From an uncultured Eubacteriales bacterium (lineage in GTDB: Bacteria > Bacillota > Clostridia > Oscillospirales > Acutalibacteraceae), in NCBI GenBank assembly GCA_934444895.1, contig CAKSDA010000058.1:1-9429 (forward strand): a DNA stretch of 9,429 bases. The letters run 5' to 3'. Both the position numbers and the translations under genes were made by a program. Numbering within the stretch: the first letter of the stretch is position 1; every line of letters starts with the position of its first letter. This document shows positions 1-5,419 of the stretch, one piece after another. A model generated the notes under the pieces. That model worked only from the letters and a program-made list of their open reading frames with translations. It had not been told where the DNA came from and searched no databases.

Positions 1-2
1 AT

Positions 3-491
3 TCGGAAAAAACCGATCAGGATGATCTTATTTCGATCGGAACAATAGGTCTTATAAAGGGCATTTCCACCTTTAAATCAAACAAGGGAATACACCTTGC
101 GACATATGCGGCAAGATGCATAGAAAATGAAATTCTTATGCATTTCAGAAGTCTTAAAAAAACTGCGCAGGATGTTTCAATTAATGATCCTATAGATACT
201 GATAAAGACGGAAATGATCTTACGCTTATAGATGTTATAGCGGATGATAAAAATATAATAGATGACATTGATTTAAAAATTAAAATCGAAAACCTTAAAA
301 AATACATAGATGAAGTTTTATCACCCAGAGAAAGAATTATTATTTCCCTTAGATACGGTCTTATAGGAGGTAAGGAAAACACACAAAGGGAAGTTGCAAA
401 AAAGCTTAATATTTCTCGTTCCTATGTTTCAAGACTTGAAAAAAAGGCTTTGCAAAAACTATTTAATAAATTCAAATCTGAAAAGCTTTGA
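3..491 (+). CDS. sigK: RNA polymerase sporulation sigma factor SigK, 3' part (N terminus outside window)
   Basis: Sigma-70 family factor that directs late mother-cell transcription (spore coat, cortex maturation, mother-cell lysis) in endospore formers. The visible 162 residues begin inside region 2 (DQDDLISIGTIGLIKG, then LATYAARCIENEILMHFR, which carries the -10 recognition helix). They run through the region 4 helix-turn-helix TQREVAKKLNISRSYVSRLE and stop at TGA 489-491. The linker DVSINDPIDTDKDGNDLTLIDV matches SigK (DVSLHDPIG-type) better than SigE (EVSFDEPLN-type), which decides between these close paralogs. About 60-75 N-terminal residues, including any pro-sequence, lie upstream of the window. 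No skin-like prophage insertion interrupts the visible part. YabP follows after 51 bases with no terminator between them. Confidence in the family is very high and in SigK over SigE high. Confidence 0.93.
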   Translation, partial: SEKTDQDDLISIGTIGLIKGISTFKSNKGIHLATYAARCIENEILMHFRSLKKTAQDVSINDPIDTDKDGNDLTLIDVIADDKNIIDDIDLKIKIENLKKYIDEVLSPRERIIISLRYGLIGGKENTQREVAKKLNISRSYVSRLEKKALQKLFNKFKSEKL

Positions 492-494
492 AAG

Positions 495-523
495 GAATAT
501 CGAATATGACTCTTTCATAATAC
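495..523 (+). promoter_or_regulatory. Candidate sigma-E-type promoter for yabP-yabQ
   Basis: GAATATC (495-501) resembles the sigma-E -35 element (KMATATT). After 14 bases, CATAATAC (516-523) resembles the -10 element (CATACAHT), matching well in its first half and weakly in its second. Transcription would start close to 530, just before the AGGTGAT ribosome site at 531-537, so the untranslated leader would be very short. In B. subtilis yabP and yabQ are sigma-E dependent, which fits. A TATAAT at 525-530 also exists but has no -35 partner at the usual distance. The match is partial, so this stays a candidate. Confidence 0.4.
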
Positions 524-542
524 TTATAATAGGTGATATTTT

Positions 543-827
543 ATGGTTAAACAGGAAAAAGAAGAAATTAAAATACCGCATAATATTGTTATGGAGCAAA
601 GGAGCAAACTGATTCTTTCAGGCGTAACCGAAGTAGTTACTTTTGAAACCGACAATGTTGCCCTTAAAACTACAATGGGAAATCTTTGTATAAAAGGAAG
701 CGATATGCGAATGGACTCATATAATTCCACAACATATGATCTTGAAATCGGAGGGAATATATTTGCCATTGTATATACTAATGATTCAGCAGGAAAGGAA
801 GGCTTTTTCAGCCGTATATTTAAATAA
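543..827 (+). CDS. yabP: Sporulation protein YabP (YabP/YqfC family)
   Basis: Small (94-residue) protein of the YabP/YqfC family, made in the mother cell and needed for spore formation; its biochemical role is not established. Family features are the opening KIPHNIVMEQRSKLILSGV, the phrase VVTFETDNVALKTTMGNLCIKG and the conserved KLxLxGVxxVxxFxxxxVxLxTxxGxLxIxG spacing. The length equals the family norm (about 90-100). It has no signal peptide or membrane segment. The ATG at 543 is preceded by AGGTGAT with 5 bases of spacing, which fixes the start. Its TAA (825-827) shares its last A with the yabQ ATG, so the two are probably translationally coupled, as expected for partners in cortex formation. 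Confidence 0.92.
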   Translation: MVKQEKEEIKIPHNIVMEQRSKLILSGVTEVVTFETDNVALKTTMGNLCIKGSDMRMDSYNSTTYDLEIGGNIFAIVYTNDSAGKEGFFSRIFK

Positions 828-1276
828 TGTGGGAAATACATAACAATGATCAGTGGTTTACCTTTGGCTATTCACTGATTTTAGGTATTTTGCTTTCTGC
901 AATATATTGCATTTTTAAGCTGGATAGGATTGTAAACAAACGAAATAAAATATTTGTTGCGTTTTCAGATATTTTGTTTTTTGTTTTATCGGCATTTTTA
1001 AGTTTCAATTTTATGCTTCTTAAAACAAACGGGCAAATCCGCGGATTTGTTCTGTTTGGCATTTTTTTAGGTTTTTTAATAGGCAAAATAGCCCTTAATA
1101 AGCCAACGGTTTTTTTAGGGGGAATACTTAAAAAAATTAAACGGTTTTTTCTGGAAAAATATAAAAAATTGTTTAACGCAACAATGATTTTTTTGAAAAA
1201 ATTACCACCGTTTACGAAAAAAATCAAGAAAATCAAATTTAATAACAAAAAAAAGACCGAAAAAGCTAAAAAATAA
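827..1276 (+). CDS. yabQ: Spore cortex biosynthesis membrane protein YabQ
   Basis: YabQ is a membrane protein around the forespore needed for cortex peptidoglycan assembly in Bacillus. This 149-residue protein opens with an N-terminal stretch typical of YabQ (QWFTFGYSLILGILLSAIYCIF). It has three hydrophobic segments at about 11-32, 42-65 and 73-90, and a very basic lysine-rich tail (about 101-149) that should face the cytoplasm. The start is fixed by the TAATG overlap with yabP. I see no separate ribosome site for it, which supports coupling. The A-rich 3' end comes from the lysine tail and is not a terminator. Its position between yabP and divIC equals the Bacillus arrangement. Membrane topology is inferred from hydrophobicity alone. 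Confidence 0.88.
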   Translation: MWEIHNNDQWFTFGYSLILGILLSAIYCIFKLDRIVNKRNKIFVAFSDILFFVLSAFLSFNFMLLKTNGQIRGFVLFGIFLGFLIGKIALNKPTVFLGGILKKIKRFFLEKYKKLFNATMIFLKKLPPFTKKIKKIKFNNKKKTEKAKK

Positions 1277-1288
1277 TTCTCAAAGCAC

Positions 1289-1317
1289 TTGCATGTAGCA
1301 AAATCTTTGTGTATAAT
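1289..1317 (+). promoter_or_regulatory. Sigma-A promoter of divIC
   Basis: TTGCAT (1289-1294) and TATAAT (1312-1317) are separated by exactly 17 bases, a near-consensus vegetative promoter in the gap after yabQ. Transcription should begin near 1324. It would let divIC and yabR be expressed during growth, independently of the sporulation genes upstream. It also rules out the in-frame GTG at 1309, which lies inside the promoter, as the start of a protein made from this transcript. Confidence 0.7.
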
Positions 1318-1350
1318 ATCAACATATTATATTTGATTGGAATGTTACAT

Positions 1351-1641
1351 GTGGCAAGAGTTTCTAACGGCCGTAAAAGCATAATATTAAGGGTTTTATT
1401 ACTCATTTTTTCAATATATATTATTATTTCTCTTTCAAATCTGCAGATCCAGCTTTTAAACCGAAAAAAAGAACTTAAAAGCGGAGAGGCAGTTTTGGAA
1501 TCAAAAAACATGCAGATCGATGAACTTGTGCGTTTGCTTGATAACGGATCCGAATCCGAACTTATTGAAAAAACGGCAAGGGAACGTTTGGGTTATGTAT
1601 ATCCGGACGAGCAGATATATGTTGATCTGTCAGGGAAATAA
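1351..1641 (+). CDS. divIC: Cell division protein DivIC (FtsB/DivIC family septum initiator)
   Basis: Bitopic membrane protein of the divisome, which works with FtsL and DivIB/FtsQ to activate septal wall synthesis. From GTG 1351 the protein is 96 residues. It has a short basic cytoplasmic end (ARVSNGRK), one membrane helix at about 11-28 (IILRVLLLIFSIYIIISL), a coiled-coil stretch at about 30-62 with heptad leucines and isoleucines, and the conserved end IEKTARERLGYVYPDEQIYVD. In-frame starts further upstream exist at GTG 1309 (inside the promoter, so unlikely) and ATG 1342. I prefer 1351 because GGA at 1339-1341 sits 9 bases before it but touches the 1342 codon. ATG 1342 remains possible and would add three residues. 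It follows yabQ and precedes yabR, as in Bacillus. Confidence 0.88.
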   Translation: MARVSNGRKSIILRVLLLIFSIYIIISLSNLQIQLLNRKKELKSGEAVLESKNMQIDELVRLLDNGSESELIEKTARERLGYVYPDEQIYVDLSGK

Positions 1642-1705
1642 TTTTTTATCACAGCTCAATCTATTAAGCAAAACACCTAAAATTTTAAGGAGGATCTTTC
1701 TTAGT

Positions 1706-2155
1706 ATGCAGCCAAAAGTCGGAGATATAGTTGAGGGTAAAATAACCGGAATAACCAAATTCGGTGTTTTTGTGGATATCGGTGATAATAATACCGGTAT
1801 GGTACATATTTCAGAAGTTGCACACACCTTTGTAAACGAAATAAGAGATTTTGTTAAAGAAGGGGATACCGTTAAATGCAAAGTTTTATCTATAGCAGAA
1901 GATGGAAAGATCAGCTTAAGCATAAAAAAGGCTCAGGAAGACAACAAGGATAAACCCCGCCGTGGAAATCGTACATTTACCCCTCCGAAGCCGGATAATT
2001 CATTTGTATGGACCGCTTCAAAAAATGAAAGTTCTTCCTTTGAAGAAATGATGAATAAATTCAAGCAGGCAAGCGACGAAAAATTTTCAGACCTTAAAAA
2101 GAAAAATTTCGAAGTAAAAAGGGTTAAGCGCGGCGGCCGACCTGATAATTTTTAA
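1706..2155 (+). CDS. yabR: S1-domain RNA-binding protein, YabR type
   Basis: Protein of 149 residues with one S1/OB-fold RNA-binding domain at about residues 5-76 (VGDIVEGKITGITKFGVFVDIG, then GMVHISEVAHTFVNEIRDF, then VKCKVLSIAEDGKISLSIKKA), similar to the S1 repeats of ribosomal protein S1 and polynucleotide phosphorylase. A low-complexity linker rich in K, R and P follows. A predicted helical stretch around 110-135 (SFEEMMNKFKQASDEKFSDL) and a basic tail (VKRGGRPDNF) end the protein. The exact role is unknown; an RNA or ribosome partner is likely. The ATG at 1706 is preceded by a consensus AAGGAGG at 1687-1693, 12 bases away, slightly long. The reading frame is open further upstream to 1520 but would overlap divIC, so that extension is rejected. 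An intrinsic terminator follows. Confidence 0.88.
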   Translation: MQPKVGDIVEGKITGITKFGVFVDIGDNNTGMVHISEVAHTFVNEIRDFVKEGDTVKCKVLSIAEDGKISLSIKKAQEDNKDKPRRGNRTFTPPKPDNSFVWTASKNESSSFEEMMNKFKQASDEKFSDLKKKNFEVKRVKRGGRPDNF

Positions 2156-2161
2156 ATAACT

Positions 2162-2208
2162 ATGGTAGGCAACATTTTTTGCTGCCTGCCATGTTGTTTT
2201 ATTTTTTT
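2162..2208 (+). terminator. Rho-independent terminator after yabR
   Basis: ATGGTAGGCA (2162-2171) pairs with TGCCTGCCAT (2183-2192), a 10-bp stem with one G-U pair and an 11-base loop. A T-rich run to 2208 follows, ending in seven Ts. It begins 7 bases after the yabR stop and closes the divIC-yabR transcript. Confidence 0.82.
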
Positions 2209-2235
2209 AAAATAACTGCGAAAAATGTTTATAAT
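2207..2235 (+). promoter_or_regulatory. Candidate sigma-A promoter for the fumarase-rlmL-lipid kinase operon
   Basis: A perfect TATAAT at 2230-2235 stands 17 bases after TTAAAA (2207-2212), which matches the -35 consensus at four of six positions. It lies between the yabR terminator and the fumarase start, where a promoter is needed. The predicted start near 2242 gives a leader of about 33 bases. The weak -35 keeps confidence moderate. Confidence 0.45.
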
Positions 2236-2274
2236 TATATTTTTTTGTCGATATTGTTTTCAGGGGTGATACGG

Positions 2275-3117
2275 TTGAGAGAAGTTGCTTCAAAGCGTAT
2301 AAAAGAAGCTGTTAAGAAGCTGTTTATTGACGCAAATTATACCTTACCTTGCGATATAGTAAAAGGTATCGATAAATGCCGCGACTGCGAAACAGCCGAA
2401 ACGGCAAAAAAAGCGCTTGATATTATTAAAGAAAATATTGACGCAGCAAATAAACTAAATGTCCCCATTTGTCAGGATACCGGCATGGCAGTTGTTTTTT
2501 TGGAGATAGGCAGAAATGTACATATAACCGGCGGCAGCATTGAAATTGCTGTTAATGAAGGTGTAAGGGAAGCCTATGAAAAGGGATTGCTGCGCAAATC
2601 GGTTGTTGCGGATCCGCTTGAAAGAATAAATACAAACGACAATACTCCGGCAGTTATTCATTATGAAATTACCGAAGGAGAAAATGTTAAAATCACTGCC
2701 TTGCCAAAAGGCTTTGGCAGCGAGAATATGAGCGCTCTTAAAATGCTTATTCCGGCAGATGGAAAAAAAGGCGTAGTTGATTTTGTTATTAACACCGTAA
2801 AAAATGCCGGAAGCAGACCTTGCCCGCCTATTGTTGTGGGAGTCGGTATCGGCGGAACATTTGAACAGTGTGCAATACTTGCAAAAAAGGCGCTGTGCCG
2901 CCCTATTGACAGTTCAAATATAAATGACAACTACAAAAATTTAGAAGATGAACTTTTAGAAAAAATAAACAACCTTAATATCGGCGCTCAGGGGTTCGGG
3001 GGTAAACAAACCGCCTTAGGTGTTAATGTTGAATACGCTCCTACACATATTGCCGGGCTGCCTGTCGCAGTAAATATAAGCTGCCATGTTACAAGGCATA
3101 AAAGCGTGATTTTATAA
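2275..3117 (+). CDS. fumA: Class I fumarate hydratase / L(+)-tartrate dehydratase, alpha subunit
   Basis: Alpha (N-terminal) subunit of the two-subunit, [4Fe-4S]-dependent, oxygen-sensitive hydro-lyases that interconvert fumarate and malate, or dehydrate tartrate. The 280-residue length is normal for an alpha subunit. Likely cluster ligands are C66 (VPICQDTGMAVVF), C183 (GSRPCPPIVVGVGIGG) and C270 (NISCHVTRHKSVIL, the family's typical last residues); their spacing is close to that of the three ligands of E. coli FumA. The start is TTG 2275, preceded by GGGGTGAT (2263-2270); the in-frame GTG 2266 lies within that site. The beta subunit, which normally follows directly and completes the active site, is not here: an rRNA methyltransferase starts 15 bases later. 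Fumarase is favoured over tartrate dehydratase because of the malic enzyme nearby, but sequence alone does not settle it. Confidence 0.9.
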   Translation: MREVASKRIKEAVKKLFIDANYTLPCDIVKGIDKCRDCETAETAKKALDIIKENIDAANKLNVPICQDTGMAVVFLEIGRNVHITGGSIEIAVNEGVREAYEKGLLRKSVVADPLERINTNDNTPAVIHYEITEGENVKITALPKGFGSENMSALKMLIPADGKKGVVDFVINTVKNAGSRPCPPIVVGVGIGGTFEQCAILAKKALCRPIDSSNINDNYKNLEDELLEKINNLNIGAQGFGGKQTALGVNVEYAPTHIAGLPVAVNISCHVTRHKSVIL

Positions 3118-3132
3118 AGTCGGGAGAAGGAT

Positions 3133-4257
3133 ATGCAAAATATTAAAATAATGGCGCCGTGTATGTTCGGAGTTGAAGGCATTTTAGCGGAGGAGCTTAA
3201 ACGCCTCGGCGCTGATAATATAAAAAGCGAAAACGGTCGTGTTTTTTTCAGTGGCGACATAAATACCGTTGCTGCTGCAAATTTGGGACTTAGAACAGCA
3301 GAAAGGGTTTTAATTGTTTTAGGTGAGTTTAACGCAACAACCTTTGATGAACTGTTTGAGGGAGTAAAGAATATCCCATTTGAGAATTTTGTTTCATCAA
3401 AGGATGCTTTTCCGGTAACCGGATATTCAATATCTTCACAGTTGCACAGTATACCTGACTGTCAATCTATAATAAAAAAAGCGATTGTTGAAAGGCTAAA
3501 GCAAAAATACAATATTTCCTGGTTTGAAGAAACCGGTTCAATACATAAAATACGATTTTCAATTCTTAAAAATAAGGTTTTAATCGGACTTGATACTTCA
3601 GGTGAAGGATTGCACAAAAGGGGCTACCGTGCCCATTCTATGGTTGCGCCGATAAAGGAAACTCTTGCGGCGGCAATGTGTCTTCTTGCAAGAATATATG
3701 ACGACACCAAACTTTATGATCCGTTTTGCGGTTCCGGAACAATATTAATTGAAGCTGCGCTTATAGCAAAAAATATGGCTCCCGGTCTTAAGAGAAATTT
3801 TGCCGCTGAAAGGTTTTCAACAGATTTCGAAAATGCATTTAAATCCGAAAGAAACAGGTTTTTAAACGAAATAAAGCCAAAAATCGATTTTTGCGGTTTT
3901 GGTAGCGATATTGATGAGGCATCTGTTGCGCTTACAAAGGAAAATTCAAAAAAAGCCGGAGTGTTTGATCTTATCAAAGCAAACAGATGCGATATAAGAG
4001 ACCTTAACCTTCCTGACGGCCGCATGCTTTTAATCACCAATCCTCCATACGGAGAGCGTTTATCTGACCTTAAAGGGGCAGAAGAATTATATAAAATCAT
4101 GGGCAAAAAAATGCCTAAAGAACAAGGCAAAAAGTATTTTATTATAAGCCCATGCGAGGAATTTGAAAGCATATTCGGCCGCATAGCAGACAAAAAACGC
4201 AAACTGTATAACGGTATGATAAAATGCCAGTTGTACATGTATTTTAAAAACAACTAA
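3133..4257 (+). CDS. rlmL: THUMP-domain 23S rRNA (guanine-N2)-methyltransferase, RlmL/YpsC type
   Basis: SAM-dependent methyltransferase of 374 residues that probably makes N2-methylguanine in 23S rRNA. Residues 1 to about 165 hold the ferredoxin-like and THUMP RNA-binding region, starting IKIMAPCMFGVEGILAEELKRLG. The Rossmann-type methyltransferase domain follows, with the SAM-binding loop DPFCGSGT at 196-203 and the catalytic motif NPPYGERL at 303-310, typical of base-amine N-methylation. RGYRAHS near residue 160-170 is the usual hinge sequence. The length fits stand-alone Firmicutes YpsC (about 380) rather than the fused E. coli RlmKL (about 700). GGAGAAGG (3123-3130) sits just before the ATG. 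It lies 15 bases after the fumarase subunit and 15 before the lipid kinase, with no terminators, so the three are probably co-transcribed without an obvious functional link. The exact target base is inferred from the family. Confidence 0.9.
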   Translation: MQNIKIMAPCMFGVEGILAEELKRLGADNIKSENGRVFFSGDINTVAAANLGLRTAERVLIVLGEFNATTFDELFEGVKNIPFENFVSSKDAFPVTGYSISSQLHSIPDCQSIIKKAIVERLKQKYNISWFEETGSIHKIRFSILKNKVLIGLDTSGEGLHKRGYRAHSMVAPIKETLAAAMCLLARIYDDTKLYDPFCGSGTILIEAALIAKNMAPGLKRNFAAERFSTDFENAFKSERNRFLNEIKPKIDFCGFGSDIDEASVALTKENSKKAGVFDLIKANRCDIRDLNLPDGRMLLITNPPYGERLSDLKGAEELYKIMGKKMPKEQGKKYFIISPCEEFESIFGRIADKKRKLYNGMIKCQLYMYFKNN

Positions 4258-4272
4258 GACGGATGTGATTTT

Positions 4273-5232
4273 TTGAAATATGTTTTTATTATAAATCCTA
4301 CCTCCGGTAAACGCCTGTATCAGGAAATAGTCGCAAAAGAAATAAGGCAATACTTTGAGGGCAAGGACGACGAGTATATCATTCATTATACAACATGCCG
4401 CGGTGATGCTAAAGCATATTCCAGAAGCCTTGCAATGTCAGGAGAAAATGTTAGGATTTATGCCTGCGGAGGCGAGGGAACATCATTTGAAGTATTAAAC
4501 GGAGTACACGGATATGATAATGTCAGCTTAGGTGTGATACCCTGTGGTTCGGCAAATGATTTTATAACATATTTTGCGGATAAAGAGCTGTTTTTGGATA
4601 TTGCTTCTCAGGTTGACGGAGAAACGATAAATCTTGATATTATAAAAGCCGGGGATTTTTACGCTCTTAATTCTTGCTCGGTCGGATTAGACGCAATGTC
4701 TGCCGATAATATGACAAAATTCAAAAAATGGCCCCTTGTTACAGGAAGTATGGCTTATGTTTTAGGGGTTGTTTATACCTTGTTCGGCAAGATAAGCAAT
4801 AATCTGAAAATCAAAATTGATAACGGCTTAAAAATAATTAATGAGAAAATACTTTTGGCGGTTGTTGCAAACGCTCCGTATTACGGCGGCGGATTTTATC
4901 CTACTCCGGGCGCAATGCCTTATGACGGAAAACTTAATTATTCCGTTATAACTCCGGTATCAAGGCCGAGGATAGTTTCTCTGTTAAAAAAATATCGCCT
5001 CGGAACACATATAAATTATGATTTTTGCCGTCATGGCGAATGCAGAAAGATTTCAATAAGTGCTGAAAAACCGCTTCCTTTTAATATGGACGGCGAAATT
5101 GTTTATGCAAAAGATATTGATTTTGAAATAATACCTTCTGCCTGCAAATTTATTTTGCCAAAAACGGTTTATTCAGTGTGGAATGAAAGGGCAAATAAAT
5201 TTAAGAAAACCGCAGAAAGCACAATGTCATAG
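4273..5232 (+). CDS. Diacylglycerol/lipid kinase family protein (YegS/BmrU/DgkB type)
   Basis: Protein of 319 residues of the soluble lipid-kinase family that phosphorylates diacylglycerol or related lipids at the membrane surface, recycling lipid for phospholipid and lipoteichoic acid synthesis. Visible motifs are INPTSGK (7-13), the nucleotide loop CGGEGTSFEVLNG (65-77), GVIPCGSANDF (88-98), the two-lobe region around YYGGGFYPTPGAMPYDGKL (204-221), and NMDGE (271-275) with the C-terminal acidic pair. Two family signatures are changed: the usual GGDGT is GGEGT (Glu at 68), and the usual G-T-A/G-N-D is GSAND. The aspartate of GGDGT takes part in the active site in DgkB, so activity or substrate may differ. 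The start is TTG 4273 with GGATGTGAT at 4261-4269; the nearer ATG at 4263 runs at once into TGA. Substrate unknown. Confidence 0.87.
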   Translation: MKYVFIINPTSGKRLYQEIVAKEIRQYFEGKDDEYIIHYTTCRGDAKAYSRSLAMSGENVRIYACGGEGTSFEVLNGVHGYDNVSLGVIPCGSANDFITYFADKELFLDIASQVDGETINLDIIKAGDFYALNSCSVGLDAMSADNMTKFKKWPLVTGSMAYVLGVVYTLFGKISNNLKIKIDNGLKIINEKILLAVVANAPYYGGGFYPTPGAMPYDGKLNYSVITPVSRPRIVSLLKKYRLGTHINYDFCRHGECRKISISAEKPLPFNMDGEIVYAKDIDFEIIPSACKFILPKTVYSVWNERANKFKKTAESTMS

Positions 5233-5267
5233 TTAAGTTCTGTCTAACTGGCATAAAAAACCATAAA

Positions 5268-5287
5268 TTTGCTTGAAAATAAGCAAA
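5268..5287. promoter_or_regulatory. Palindrome over the ackA -35 element, possible operator
   Basis: TTTGCTT (5268-5274) and AAGCAAA (5281-5287) form a perfect 7-base inverted repeat around GAAAAT. The -35 hexamer TTGAAA (5273-5278) lies across its centre. A dimeric repressor bound here would cover the promoter. It does not match cre (CcpA) or Rex consensus sites that I know. It is unlikely to be a + strand terminator since it is followed by A rather than T residues. Confidence 0.35.
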
Positions 5288-5301
5288 AAATATTGTATCA
5301 T
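5273..5301 (+). promoter_or_regulatory. Sigma-A promoter of ackA
   Basis: TTGAAA (5273-5278) and TATCAT (5296-5301) are spaced by 17 bases, each matching consensus at five of six positions. Transcription should start near 5308, giving a leader of about 112 nt before ackA. No terminator for the upstream lipid-kinase operon is visible, so read-through may also reach ackA. Confidence 0.65.
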
Positions 5302-5309
5302 AAATTTAT

Positions 5310-5341
5310 TAGGAATTTTTTTGAAAAAAATTTGTATCCTA
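5310..5341 (+). other. AT-rich stem-loop at the predicted 5' end of the ackA transcript
   Basis: TAGG and AATTTTTTT (5310-5322) face AAAAAAATT (5324-5332) and CCTA (5338-5341), giving an inverted repeat with a small asymmetric bulge (5333-5337). It starts about two bases after the predicted transcription start, so it may protect the 5' end of the RNA, or act in DNA as a binding site. No T-tract follows, which argues against a terminator. The rest of the leader, to the GGAG at 5410, is A-rich with no riboswitch that I recognise. Confidence 0.35.
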
Positions 5342-5419
5342 AAAGTAGTAATATCCGAGTAAAAAACACAAAGATAATACAAATTAAAATCAGTCAAAAA
5401 AGACAGAATGGAGTATTGT

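Noticed and set aside
868..1248. 126-codon open frame on the minus strand opposite yabQ
   Set aside because: Lysine codons of the YabQ tail read as F and L on the other strand, giving a false hydrophobic protein. YabQ is supported by family similarity and by coupling to yabP.
1520..1705. 5' extension of yabR over divIC
   Set aside because: It overlaps divIC in another frame, lacks a ribosome site, and the S1 domain starts right after ATG 1706, which has a consensus AAGGAGG upstream.
2179..2274. 32-codon N-terminal extension of the fumarase alpha subunit with a hydrophobic stretch that could look like a signal peptide
   Set aside because: It begins inside the yabR terminator and spans the promoter region. 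Family members begin at the MREV/LREV-like point, and GGGGTGAT marks TTG 2275 as the start.
3714..4253. 179-codon open frame on the minus strand
   Set aside because: It is antisense to the methyltransferase domain, which has clear motifs in its own frame. The translation has no recognisable domain, so it is a shadow of AT-rich coding DNA.
5231..5249. AGTTA/TAACT inverted repeat after the lipid kinase stop, considered as a terminator
   Set aside because: The stem has only 5 bp and no T-tract follows. No convincing terminator is seen between the lipid kinase and ackA.
5308..5419. ackA leader considered as a riboswitch
   Set aside because: It is A-rich, with only one AT hairpin at its 5' end, and shows none of the conserved core sequences of riboswitch classes I can recognise.
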